This document shows positions 1-7,323 of a stretch of 30,847 nt of DNA, piece after piece. The position numbers and the translations under genes are program-made. Within the stretch, counting starts at the first letter, position 1, and each line of letters starts with the position of its first letter. The notes beneath the pieces were generated by a model. That model saw only the letters and a program-made list of their open reading frames with translations. It was not told where the DNA came from and searched no databases. This stretch comes from CAUSKK01 sp963533935 (lineage in GTDB: Bacteria; Pseudomonadota; Gammaproteobacteria; Cardiobacteriales; Cardiobacteriaceae), in the NCBI GenBank assembly GCA_963533935.1, contig CAUSQL010000019.1, forward strand, positions 1 to 30,847, written 5' to 3'.

Positions 1-110
1 TCTGGGTTAATCCGGACTGCGGCCTGAAGACCCGCGGCTGGCCGGAAACCAAGGCAGCCATGGAAAATATGGTTAAGGCGGCGAAAATCCTCCGCGAAAG
101 ACACAAATAG
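1..110 (+). CDS. metE: Cobalamin-independent methionine synthase, C-terminal end (partial)
   Basis: The gene is cut by the window edge and only the last 35 complete codons are present, ending in TAG at 108-110. The reading frame starts at position 3. It contains WVNPDCGLKTRGWPET, the conserved C-terminal signature of MetE, where the Cys is a zinc ligand of the active site. MetE transfers a methyl group from 5-methyltetrahydropteroyl-triglutamate to homocysteine in the cytosol, the last step of methionine synthesis. A strong terminator follows directly, so this is the end of a transcript. The upstream part and any regulation cannot be seen. Confidence 0.93.
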   Translation, partial: WVNPDCGLKTRGWPETKAAMENMVKAAKILRERHK

Positions 111-116
111 GCCCTA

Positions 117-139
117 AGCCCCCGTTCGGGGGCTTTTTT
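117..139 (+). terminator. Rho-independent terminator of metE
   Basis: A 7-bp GC-rich stem (AGCCCCC / GGGGGCT) encloses the loop GTTC and is followed by a run of T, seven bases after the metE stop codon. Confidence 0.92.
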
Positions 140-145
140 ATGGCT

Positions 146-225
146 TTTACCGACGGACGGGCGCTTATCCTGTATGTAATTAAAGCCCTAAATACATACA
201 GGGGAAGCGCCCTTCCGTATGTTTA
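146..225. repeat. Palindromic intergenic element, copy 1
   Basis: This is an imperfect inverted repeat of about 80 bp. It begins TTTACCGACGGACGGGCGCTT and carries the inner arms CCTGTATGTA and TACATACAGG. The right end is degenerate, with TTCCGTATGTTTAA in place of the usual GTCCGTTTGTAAA. It belongs to the family whose best copy lies at 21181-21260. It is placed between convergent metE and anmK and is followed at once by copy 2. Confidence 0.85.
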
Positions 226-230
226 AGCCA

Positions 231-310
231 TTAAACAAACAATCGGGCGCTTCCCATGTATGTATTTAAGCCCTAAATACATACAGTAAAAGCGCCCCTC
301 CGTCGGTAAA
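231..310. repeat. Palindromic intergenic element, copy 2
   Basis: This 80-bp inverted repeat has the core motifs GGGCGCTTCCC, ATGTATGTATTTA, AAATACATACA and AAGCGCCC, and ends in CCGTCGGTAAA. Its left end is degenerate (TTAAACAAACAATCGGG). It lies five bases after copy 1, giving a head-to-tail pair. Confidence 0.85.
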
Positions 311-515
311 TGGCCAGCTATAGGTCTTAATTGGCGGGTAAGTTCATGGGCCGGCACCGCAAGCGCCCGCACGGAACATTAATTGGCGCACCGGTACCGG
401 CCCGAGCTTTTACGGTTGGCCGGTGTAAATGTAAAGGCACCGTTCTGGCTGGGGGCAGGACGTGCGGGCGGCCTCTTACGTCAAGTTATGCAGGGCCTTA
501 GGATTTCAGCCCCAG
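311..515. other. Gene-free spacer between repeat copies
   Basis: No convincing coding frame or known RNA is seen in these 205 bp. Two short inverted pairs are present: GGGCCGGCACC (349-359) with GGTACCGGCCC (393-403), and GCCCGCAC (365-372) with GTGCGGGC (462-469). TTAATTGGCG occurs twice, at 328 and 379. The stretch may be decayed repeat material or an unrecognised structured RNA. Confidence 0.4.
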
Positions 516-667
516 ATACAAACAGCTAAAGCGCCCCTCTGTATGTTTAAGCCATTAAACAAACAATCGGGCGCTTTATTTGTATGTTTATTGAGGCTTT
601 TAAACATACAGGATAAGCGCCCGAAGGGCGCCTGAGCGCAGCAAAGAACCGCCCGGCCGTCGGTAAA
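516..667. repeat. Composite of palindromic elements, types A and B
   Basis: It starts with a right half-element of type A (516-550, arm ACAAACAGCTAAAGCGCCC, as in the copy at 14889). A fuller type A palindrome follows at about 555-622. Its right outer end is replaced by a type B body, GCGCCTGAGCGCAGCAAAGAA then CCGCCC, which finishes with the shared outer motif CCGTCGGTAAA at 657-667. It abuts the 3' end of anmK. Confidence 0.75.
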
Positions 668-679
668 TAACCCTTGATG

Positions 680-1741
680 CTAGCGGGGATAGATGGCACC
701 GAGGATTCGCGGCGGCCCGCCGGTGCTGCCGGTCAAATCCAGAGCCCGCCCGCGGAGACATTGGCAGGCCAGCCAGCCGAAGCCGGCCGCCTCCAGCGCC
801 TGGGCCGGCAGGGGCGGCTCCAGGGTCGTCCAGCCGGGCAGCAGTTCCCGGAGCCGCTGGCGCAGAAAATCGTTGGCGGCGCCGCCGCCGGTCAGGCAGT
901 AGTTGCGGGCCGGGTGGTTCTCCCTTAATGCCGTCGCCACCGTGCGGGCGGTCAGCTCCAGCAGCGTGCGCTGCACGTCGGCGGGGGCGTAATCGGCGAG
1001 GGGAAAGCGCGCCAGCCAGGCGCCGTTAAATTCGTCGCGGCCGGTGGATTTGGGCGCCGGCCGGGAGAAATATGCATCGGCCAGCATGGCGTTTAACAGC
1101 GGCTCCCGCAGGGTGCCGGAACGGGCCCAGGCGCCGGCTTCGTCGTAGCTGGCGTCCCGGTGGCGCTGAATCCACAGGTCCATCAGCACATTGGCCGGGC
1201 CGCAGTCGAAGCCGCGGCTTTCTTTTTCGGTCAGTACGGTCAGATTAGCGAAGCCGCCGAGATTAACAATGGCCACCGGCAGTTGCGGGAAAAAGGCCCG
1301 CTGGAAGAGCGGCGCCAGCGGGGCCCCCTGGCCGCCGGCGGCCACATCGCGGCGGCGGAAGTCCGTAACCACGCTGATGCCGGTTAGCTCCGCCAGCAGC
1401 GCCCCGTTGTGCCATTGCACCGTATAGCCCAGGTCGGGCCGGTGGCGTAGGGTCTGGCCGTGCAGGCCGATGGCGCGGATTTGAGCAGGTTCCAGGCCGT
1501 GGCGGGCCAGCAGCGTGGCCACGGCCCGGGCCATCAGTTTGGTCTGGGCCTGAATGGCCATTTCGGCCCGATTAATTTCGTCATATTGGGGGGAATTTAG
1601 GGACCGCAATTCGTTGGCTAATTCTTCGCCCATGGGCAAAAAATAATGGGCCAGATATTGGGTTTTTTTATGGACACGAATGAGGCAAACATCTACGCCG
1701 TCTAGGCTTGTGCCCGTCATAATTCCTATAAAATAGTTCAA
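680..1741 (-). CDS. anmK: Anhydro-N-acetylmuramic acid kinase
   Basis: The product is a 353-residue cytosolic kinase that hydrolyses and phosphorylates 1,6-anhydro-MurNAc to MurNAc-6-phosphate during peptidoglycan recycling. Visible family motifs are the N-terminal ATP-binding loop MTGTSLDGVDV, HGQT, DFRRRDVAAGGQGAPL, FDCGPANVLMD, APKSTGRDEFN and the late LTGGGAANDFL. The length matches the family (about 370). The frame opens with TTG at 1741; this is preferred because it keeps the conserved FIG residues ahead of MTGT. The ATG at 1720 has a nearer AGGA ribosome site and is the alternative. The gene is divergent from tyrS with only 30 bp between them. The murQ and other recycling genes are not in the window. 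Confidence 0.93.
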   Translation of the reverse strand: MNYFIGIMTGTSLDGVDVCLIRVHKKTQYLAHYFLPMGEELANELRSLNSPQYDEINRAEMAIQAQTKLMARAVATLLARHGLEPAQIRAIGLHGQTLRHRPDLGYTVQWHNGALLAELTGISVVTDFRRRDVAAGGQGAPLAPLFQRAFFPQLPVAIVNLGGFANLTVLTEKESRGFDCGPANVLMDLWIQRHRDASYDEAGAWARSGTLREPLLNAMLADAYFSRPAPKSTGRDEFNGAWLARFPLADYAPADVQRTLLELTARTVATALRENHPARNYCLTGGGAANDFLRQRLRELLPGWTTLEPPLPAQALEAAGFGWLACQCLRGRALDLTGSTGGPPRILGAIYPR

Positions 1742-1771
1742 GTTAATAATCTTAAATAATTGAGGATAACA

Positions 1772-2950
1772 ATGCGGAATTCTATTGAAGAATTAAAACG
1801 CGGCACGGAGGATTTTATCGGGGAAGCGGAATTGCTCGAAAAACTCCAGGCGGGCAAAACCCTGCGGGTAAAACTGGGCATGGACCCGACGGCGCCGGAT
1901 TTACACTTCGGTCACACGGTGGTACTCAACAAACTGCGGCAATTTCAACAACTGGGTCACCAGGTCATCTTTCTCATCGGCGACTTCACTGCGCAAATCG
2001 GCGACCCCTCCGGCAAGAACGCCACCCGGCCGCCCCTCTCCAAGGAGCAGGTGCTGGCCAACGCGGAAACCTATAAAAATCAAGTCTTTAAGATTCTCGA
2101 CCCGGATAAAACCACGGTGGAATTCAATTCCCGCTGGTGCGAAACCATGACCGCCAGCGACGTGATTAAGCTCACGGCCAAGTACACGGTGGCGCAGCTG
2201 CTGGAGCGGGACGATTTCAGCAAGCGCTTCCGGGAAAATCGCCCCATCGCCGTGCACGAGCTGCTCTATCCCTTGACCCAGGGCTATGACTCGGTGGCCC
2301 TGGCCGCGGACGTGGAGCTGGGCGGCACCGACCAGAAATTTAATCTGCTGGTGGGGCGGGAATTGCAGCGGGCCTACGGCCAGTCACCCCAGGCGGTCAT
2401 CACCATGCCCATACTGGAGGGGCTGGACGGCGTGCAGAAGATGTCCAAGTCCCTGGGCAACTACGTGGGCATCTTCGACGCGCCGGAAGATATGTTCGGC
2501 AAAATCATGTCCATTTCCGACGAACTGATGTGGCGCTGGTTTGAACTGCTGTCCTTCCGGCCGCTGGCGGAGATTGGCCAATTGAAGGCCGAAGCGGCCC
2601 AGGGCCGCAATCCCCGCGACATTAAATTTGAATTGGCTCGGGAGCTGGTGGCCCGCTTCCACGACGGGGCGGCGGCGGAGGCGGCCCAGCAGGCCTTCAT
2701 TCAGCGCTTCGCTAAAAACGAGATTCCAGAAAATCTGGAGGAGGTGCACTGTGCACCGGGAACCATCGCCAACGTGCTGAAGGAGGCGGGGCTGGCCCCC
2801 AGCACTTCCCAGGCCCTGCGCGACATCGACGGCGGCGCGGTGAAAATCGACGGCGAAAAGGTCAGCGATAAAAAATTAACTTTGGCCAGCGGCTTCAGCG
2901 CCGTGGTGCAAATTGGTAAACGAAAAATTAAAAAGGTAGTTATTAAATGA
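1772..2950 (+). CDS. tyrS: Tyrosyl-tRNA synthetase
   Basis: The product is a 392-residue class I aminoacyl-tRNA synthetase that charges tRNA-Tyr in the cytosol. It shows the HIGH-type motif HFGH within MDPTAPDLHFGHTVVL near the N-terminus, the KMSKS loop in KMSKSLGNYVG in the middle, and an S4-like RNA-binding tail with GGAVKIDGEKV and a basic end KRKIKK. The DPTAPDLHFGH form marks the longer bacterial TyrRS type, not the E. coli type. The ATG at 1772 has GAGGA five bases upstream; the in-frame TTG at 1760 is rejected because it would include the ribosome site. The stop overlaps the next start as ATGA. Confidence 0.97.
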   Translation: MRNSIEELKRGTEDFIGEAELLEKLQAGKTLRVKLGMDPTAPDLHFGHTVVLNKLRQFQQLGHQVIFLIGDFTAQIGDPSGKNATRPPLSKEQVLANAETYKNQVFKILDPDKTTVEFNSRWCETMTASDVIKLTAKYTVAQLLERDDFSKRFRENRPIAVHELLYPLTQGYDSVALAADVELGGTDQKFNLLVGRELQRAYGQSPQAVITMPILEGLDGVQKMSKSLGNYVGIFDAPEDMFGKIMSISDELMWRWFELLSFRPLAEIGQLKAEAAQGRNPRDIKFELARELVARFHDGAAAEAAQQAFIQRFAKNEIPENLEEVHCAPGTIANVLKEAGLAPSTSQALRDIDGGAVKIDGEKVSDKKLTLASGFSAVVQIGKRKIKKVVIK

Positions 2951-4401
2951 AGCGCTTATTTCTCACTCTAATGGCGTTCTTGGCTTTGGCCGAACCCGCC
3001 GCGGGCAAAATTGGCAAGAACCGATTAGAGCGGTCCCAGGAAGCGCCCGCCGCCGAAAGCCAAGCGGCCGGCGAAGATGCCAGCGAGGGAACCACCACGG
3101 TCGGTGAAGTTATCGCAAAAGTCGGCGAAGGCCATGCAAAGTCGGACGAAGCCACTGCGGAAGCCAGCACCCCGGAGACGGCCCCGGCGGAAAATAGTGA
3201 CTCAAACAGCATGGCCGAGGCCATTAAGAACAATAGCAGCCGCGCAGCACTCTTTAATCAGTACAAGGACAGCGTGGTACAGATTCGCACCATTAACAGT
3301 GCCACTGGGCAAAAGCAGGCCATCGGTTCCGGATTCATAATCGGCGACGGCTCCTTCCTGGCCACCAATTACCACGTCATCGCTCCTGCCGCCACTCGCA
3401 ATAACTTTAAGGTGGATTACCTGGACCAGAACAACGGCCAGGGCAATTTAGAGCTGTACGCGGTGGACATAATCAATGACCTGGCCATTCTTAAGGCGAC
3501 CAAGGTGGTGGGCAAGGCGCTGGATTTCGCCGCCGGCCAGAACCAGGGTGAAGCGCTGTTTTCTTTGGGCAATCCCAATGACTTCGGCTTTGTTATCGTT
3601 GAGGGCAGCAATAACGGCTTCCAGAAAAATACCGCCACCCCGCGCATACTCTTTTCCGGCGCCCTGAACAGTGGCATGAGCGGCGGCCCCACCCTTAACA
3701 GTGAAGGGCAAGTGGTGGGCATTAATGTGGCCACCCAGGGCAATGGCCTCGGCTTCATTGTGCCGGTGGCGGCGTTGGAGAAATTGTTAAAGGACAATAA
3801 GAGCAAGCAGGACATCAATCAGGCCATCGCTAAGCAGTTGAGCGCTGATAACACAAAGTACTTTGAGCAATTTTTCAAGGACAAATTTAAGAAGGTGTCC
3901 ATGAGCGGCTTTTCCGTGCCCACGGAAATTGGCAATGATGTGCGCTGCTGGGATTCATCCCAGGAGCCGAAGCCGGAGGATTTGCTGGTGCAGGAAAACC
4001 TGGTGTGCCAGAACGACCGCAATATTTTCCTGAGCAACGATATGATTCTCGGCAATATTGTCTACGGCTACACCAACGTTTACGCCCAGGAAAACATCAA
4101 TCCCTTCCGCTTCTACGCCCTCTATTCCCACTTTAACAATATCAATCAGGCACCGCGCAGCTCCAAGGACTATGGCAATTTCGACTGCCGCTCGGACTTC
4201 GTCAAAATCAGCGAGCGCACCTTCAAAATGACCTATTGCACCCAGCCCACCAAAAAATACGAGGGCATTAGCGATGCCTATATGACCGCATCGCTGCTGG
4301 GTGAAAATAATAAGGGCTTTGTCATTGAAGCAATTATTTTTGGTATTCAACCGGATTTGGCCAGCAAGGTCTTTAGCAAACTTTTAAAGGAAATTAACTG
4401 A
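2947..4401 (+). CDS. Secreted trypsin-like serine protease with unknown C-terminal domain
   Basis: The protein has 484 residues. Residues 1-20 look like a signal peptide. An Ala/Glu/Thr-rich, low-complexity linker runs to about residue 95. A trypsin-like (S1C/DegP-type) domain spans about 105-285, with a complete catalytic triad: His143 in TNYHVI, Asp178 in INDLAIL and Ser245 in GMSGGP. No PDZ domain follows, unlike DegP or DegS. The final 190 residues form an unrecognised domain with several Cys. The product is probably periplasmic. Its start overlaps the tyrS stop by four bases and its stop overlaps the next start by one base, so the three genes are likely co-translated. The protease fold is secure; the substrate is unknown. 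Confidence 0.82.
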   Translation: MKRLFLTLMAFLALAEPAAGKIGKNRLERSQEAPAAESQAAGEDASEGTTTVGEVIAKVGEGHAKSDEATAEASTPETAPAENSDSNSMAEAIKNNSSRAALFNQYKDSVVQIRTINSATGQKQAIGSGFIIGDGSFLATNYHVIAPAATRNNFKVDYLDQNNGQGNLELYAVDIINDLAILKATKVVGKALDFAAGQNQGEALFSLGNPNDFGFVIVEGSNNGFQKNTATPRILFSGALNSGMSGGPTLNSEGQVVGINVATQGNGLGFIVPVAALEKLLKDNKSKQDINQAIAKQLSADNTKYFEQFFKDKFKKVSMSGFSVPTEIGNDVRCWDSSQEPKPEDLLVQENLVCQNDRNIFLSNDMILGNIVYGYTNVYAQENINPFRFYALYSHFNNINQAPRSSKDYGNFDCRSDFVKISERTFKMTYCTQPTKKYEGISDAYMTASLLGENNKGFVIEAIIFGIQPDLASKVFSKLLKEIN

Positions 4402-4955
4402 TGGACTTTCATAAAATTCTTGCCGCCTTTTTGCTGGCCATGAGCGTGGCATTGGTGATGGTCAGCGACTATCTAACGTCTGACCAGAGCTATATTTTTA
4501 ATTTTCAGATGCTGTTTCTCACGGTGCTGCTAGTTACGGTGATTATTCTGACTCAGACTCTAACCTATGGCGTCATCGCCCGCGGTGAATTTCCCATTTT
4601 CCCGCTGATGGGTTCCTTTGGCTTCTTCTTTTTGGCGTTGCAGCTGGGTGAGGCGCTAAGTACCTGGGTGGCCTTCCAGACGGGCCTGTCCTTTAATGGA
4701 CTAATCCACATACTGTGCTTCATGTTCTATTACTGGCAGATGATTTACTTCACGGATAACAAGCGGCGGTTGTGCATAACCGTATCCATACCGGTGTTAC
4801 TATTCACCTGTTACAGTTATCTGAACCACAACCATTTCTTTAATCAACGTCCGGGCTCCTATCCGGTCTACGTGGAAGCGCTTTACAAGCACGTGCTGAA
4901 GGAAAGTCGCATTAAGAGCGTTGATGAGTTTTTTGATGTTGACAAGAAGGAATGA
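4401..4955 (+). CDS. Small multi-pass membrane protein, unknown function
   Basis: The protein has 184 residues and about five hydrophobic segments, near residues 7-23, 34-52, 64-85, 97-115 and 121-137. A soluble tail of about 45 residues with many charged residues follows and ends in DVDKKE. I do not recognise the family. The ATG overlaps the protease stop in TGATG, which implies translational coupling and a shared role with that protease, perhaps as membrane partner or substrate. This link is inference from gene position only. Confidence 0.75.
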   Translation: MDFHKILAAFLLAMSVALVMVSDYLTSDQSYIFNFQMLFLTVLLVTVIILTQTLTYGVIARGEFPIFPLMGSFGFFFLALQLGEALSTWVAFQTGLSFNGLIHILCFMFYYWQMIYFTDNKRRLCITVSIPVLLFTCYSYLNHNHFFNQRPGSYPVYVEALYKHVLKESRIKSVDEFFDVDKKE

Positions 4956-4999
4956 TTTGCTAAACTTATCGAGTTTTCTAAAACAAAAGGAGTTTTATA

Positions 5000-5473
5000 A
5001 TGAGTAATATTAAAATTGGCATTAGCGATGAACAGCGGTTAGCCATTGCCGAAGGTCTGAAGAAAGTTCTCGCCGACAGCTATACCCTTTATCTGAAAAC
5101 CCACAACTTCCACTGGAACGTGCGTGGTCCCATGTTCCGTACTCTGCATTTAATGTTTGAGGAGCAATATACGGAACTGGCTGAGGCGGTGGATTTAATC
5201 GCCGAACGCATACGTGCCCTAGATGTGCTGGCCCCCGGTTCCTACAAGGAATTTGCCCAGCTAACCCGCATTCCCGAAGGGGACGGCCGCAGCGATGCTA
5301 AAACCATGATTAAGGAATTAGCGGAGGGACAGGAGGCGGTAACGCGCACCTGCCGGGAGCTATTCCCCATTGTGGAAGAGGCCAATGACCAGCCCACGGC
5401 GGACCTGCTGACCATTCGCATGCAGACCCACGAGAAAAATGCCTGGATGCTCCGCTCTCTATTGGCTGATTAA
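5000..5473 (+). CDS. dps: Dps/ferritin-like DNA-protecting protein
   Basis: The 157-residue protein has the Dps length. The ferroxidase-site signature is present as HNFHWNVRGPMFRTLHLMFE followed by the second-helix motif YTELAEAVDLIAERIRALD. The family forms dodecamers that oxidise Fe(II) with hydrogen peroxide and store the iron, limiting oxidative damage; many members also bind DNA. An AAAGGAG ribosome site precedes the ATG. A short inverted pair, AAACT and AGTTT, lies in the 44-bp gap before the gene, but no OxyR or Fur site can be claimed. Its 3' end overlaps the convergent gene at 5459 by 15 bp. Confidence 0.94.
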   Translation: MSNIKIGISDEQRLAIAEGLKKVLADSYTLYLKTHNFHWNVRGPMFRTLHLMFEEQYTELAEAVDLIAERIRALDVLAPGSYKEFAQLTRIPEGDGRSDAKTMIKELAEGQEAVTRTCRELFPIVEEANDQPTADLLTIRMQTHEKNAWMLRSLLAD

Positions 5474-5749
5474 ATTGAAATAGCTATAGAAATAGCGCCG
5501 TTGGCGGTCGATGCGGAAACTAACGTCCATATCTTCCGCCACATACCCGGAAGCGATGATGAGATTTAGGATTTCTTCATCGCTTTTATTTTGTGCTTCG
5601 GCCAAATTAACGATTATGCATTCACCGCTGATGGCTTTTTCGGCAACGAAAAATTTTTGGTACAGGCCGGTCAGTTCAAAGAGGGGGAATTGATGCTCTT
5701 CGCTAATTTCAGCGCCGCTGATTTGCTGAATATCTTTAAATAAATCCAT
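5459..5749 (-). CDS. Hypothetical 96-residue protein
   Basis: This is a small acidic protein without signal peptide or membrane segment; I do not recognise it. The ATG at 5747-5749 has only a weak ribosome site upstream. The frame is open throughout and fills the gap between dps and the tRNA-Leu promoter. It converges on dps with a 15-bp overlap. Coding is supported mainly by length, a plausible mixed alpha/beta sequence and lack of a competing frame. Confidence 0.6.
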   Translation of the reverse strand: MDLFKDIQQISGAEISEEHQFPLFELTGLYQKFFVAEKAISGECIIVNLAEAQNKSDEEILNLIIASGYVAEDMDVSFRIDRQRRYFYSYFNLISQ

Positions 5750-5768
5750 GGCTTAACTTAAGAAGTGT

Positions 5769-5797
5769 TTGACATTGTAGAAATTAATAAATAGAAT
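5769..5797 (+). promoter_or_regulatory. Sigma-70 promoter for tRNA-Leu(UAA)
   Basis: A consensus -35 box TTGACA (5769-5774), a 17-bp spacer and the -10 box TAGAAT (5792-5797) give an expected start near 5804. The transcript would cross the hairpin array at 5817-5930 before the tRNA, and end at the terminator at 6045-6072. Confidence 0.8.
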
Positions 5798-5816
5798 TTC
5801 TCCTCTTTATTTTAAT

Positions 5817-5930
5817 GGGCAGATGGCAAAATTTGCCGTCTACAAAAAATAAAGTCCAGATGGTGAAACACAAAGTCGCCATCTGGGAAAACAAAGCCCA
5901 GATGGTGAAATGTTCATTCGCCATCTACAA
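5817..5930 (+). repeat. Three tandem hairpins resembling the tRNA 5' end
   Basis: Three imperfect repeats each start with a form of GCCCAGATGGTGAAA and carry a matching 3' arm such as TCGCCATCTGG. Examples are 5856-5866 with 5876-5886, and 5896-5910 with 5917-5926. The motif CAGATGG begins at 5820, 5857, 5899 and, inside the tRNA itself, at 5941. The last two intervals are exactly 42 bp. The 5' arm copies the first 15 bases of the tRNA (5938-5952) almost exactly. The array lies between the promoter and the tRNA. Confidence 0.82.
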
Positions 5931-5937
5931 AAATAAA

Positions 5938-6021
5938 GCCCAGATGGCGAAATTGGTAGACGCAAGGGATTTAAAATCCCTCGGTAGAAATACCGTGTCG
6001 GTTCGAGTCCGACTCCGGGCA
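5938..6021 (+). tRNA. tRNA-Leu (anticodon UAA)
   Basis: A class II tRNA with a long variable arm. The anticodon stem-loop is GGGA TTTAAAA TCCC, giving anticodon TAA. The T arm has GTTCGAGTC. The D arm is GCG/CGC with TTGGTAGA. No 3' CCA is encoded (ATTACC follows), so it must be added after transcription. The acceptor stem GCCCAGA / TCCGGGC has an A-C mismatch at 5-68, where E. coli tRNA-Leu(UAA) has a G-C pair. Confidence 0.93.
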
Positions 6022-6044
6022 TTACCTAATTATATTAATCAACT

Positions 6045-6072
6045 AAAAAGGCCAGCTATGCTGGCCTTTTTT
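6045..6072. terminator. Bidirectional terminator between tRNA-Leu and the ubiM-like gene
   Basis: The stem GGCCAGC / GCTGGCC with loop TAT is flanked by A5 on the left and T7 on the right, so it can end the tRNA transcript on the plus strand and the hydroxylase transcript on the minus strand. Confidence 0.9.
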
Positions 6073-6082
6073 TATGTGCGCT

Positions 6083-7270
6083 TTAACCGGTTAACTGGCG
6101 ACTGATGAGCCGTTTTAGGGGGGGCAGCGCCGCAGATAGGCGTAGAACCCCCTGGCGCAGCGCCTTGGCTGGCCGCCGCTCGTCGGTGAAGAGCTTCACG
6201 ATGGCGTTGGTGCCGTGGTAGAGCGGCCGGGTGTTCAGCTGATGGCGCCGGTCGTAGCGGGCTAGCATGTCAGTAGCGCCAATGTCCAAGCCCTGGCCGT
6301 GCTGGCGCAGAATCAGCTGGGAAAGAATGTCCTGACTTTTTAAACCGAGATTAAAACCGTGGGCGGTAACCGGGTGCATGCCGCAGGCCGCGTCGCCCAC
6401 CAGCGCCGTGCGCAGGCCGTAGAAGCGCCGCGCATGCACGCCCACCAGTGGGTAATTGTGCACGGTGCTGACCAGTTCCATTTTGCCGAAGCGGAAATTT
6501 AGCTCCCGAGCGACGAAGTCCGCCAGCGCGTCCGGACTTAAGGCCATGATTTCCTCGGCCCGATTACTGTTAATGGTGATTACGCAATTGGTGAGATGCT
6601 CGCTGAGGGGCAATAGGGCCAAAGTGCTGCCGTAGAAGAAGCACTCAGTGGCCGTCTGGTTATGGGGGCGCTCATGGCTAAGGCGGAAAACAATCACATT
6701 GCGACCGAATTCATGGGTTTCGGCGGGAATGCCCTGGTTGCGGCGAATGGAGGAGAAGCGGCTGTCGGCGGCCACCAGCAATTTACCGTTAATTTCCGTG
6801 CCGTCGTCGAGGATTACCCTGGCGCCGGCGGCGTCGCTGTGGCTGCTTACCACGCGGCGGCCAAAGTGCCACTGGATATTGTCCTGGCTTTGGCAGGCCT
6901 CATAGGCGGCTTTGCGAATTAGGTGGTTGGAAATCAGATAGCCTAGAGTATCAATGGGTTCGCCCTTGCTGTTGGTGCTGGGCTGGGGGAAATGCAGCTG
7001 GAGCGGTGACGTGCCATTGACCACCGTCGCCTCCTTCAGCTGGAAAATTTCCTCGGCGGGAATGCGGGACCAAATGTCGAGATTCTCGAGAATTTTCTTG
7101 GACGGGTGGGTGAGGGCGATTTCCCGGCCGTCAAAGGGTGGATTGGCGAGTGCGCCCTGCTCTAGCCCATCGATTTGGCAGATGCTAAGGCCACTGTTGG
7201 CCAGAGACCGGGACAGGCTAAGGCCGGCCGGGCCGGCGCCAACGATGATGATGTCCGCCGTTTGCTTCAT
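6083..7270 (-). CDS. ubiM: FAD-dependent ubiquinone-biosynthesis hydroxylase, UbiM-like
   Basis: The 395-residue protein is a flavoprotein monooxygenase of the UbiH/UbiF/COQ6 family. The N-terminal dinucleotide fold is IIIVGAGPAGLSL. The DG-type motif occurs as LLVAADSRFSSIR, and the second FAD motif as ALVGDAACGMHPVTAHGFNLGLKS. The segment NPPFDGREIALTHPS after the first strand recalls the UbiM subgroup described in Neisseria, which adds ring hydroxyls in ubiquinone synthesis. That subgroup call is from memory and less sure than the family. It follows prmB by 53 bp on the same strand, so the two are probably co-transcribed, and it ends at the bidirectional terminator. Confidence 0.8.
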   Translation of the reverse strand: MKQTADIIIVGAGPAGLSLSRSLANSGLSICQIDGLEQGALANPPFDGREIALTHPSKKILENLDIWSRIPAEEIFQLKEATVVNGTSPLQLHFPQPSTNSKGEPIDTLGYLISNHLIRKAAYEACQSQDNIQWHFGRRVVSSHSDAAGARVILDDGTEINGKLLVAADSRFSSIRRNQGIPAETHEFGRNVIVFRLSHERPHNQTATECFFYGSTLALLPLSEHLTNCVITINSNRAEEIMALSPDALADFVARELNFRFGKMELVSTVHNYPLVGVHARRFYGLRTALVGDAACGMHPVTAHGFNLGLKSQDILSQLILRQHGQGLDIGATDMLARYDRRHQLNTRPLYHGTNAIVKLFTDERRPAKALRQGVLRLSAALPPLKRLISRQLTG

Positions 7271-7323
7271 TGATTTTTCTCCAGAGATAATTAAGGAAAA
7301 TTAATTCTAGAACTTTAGTCGGA

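Noticed and set aside
5817..6021. Phage or island attachment site at tRNA-Leu
   Set aside because: The repeated sequence is the tRNA 5' end and lies in its leader, not a 3'-end copy at a distance, and no integrase or island genes are nearby.
5815..6105. A 96-residue open frame across the hairpin array and tRNA-Leu(UAA)
   Set aside because: It spans a complete tRNA and repeated hairpins and shows no protein family; it is a by-product of the repeats.
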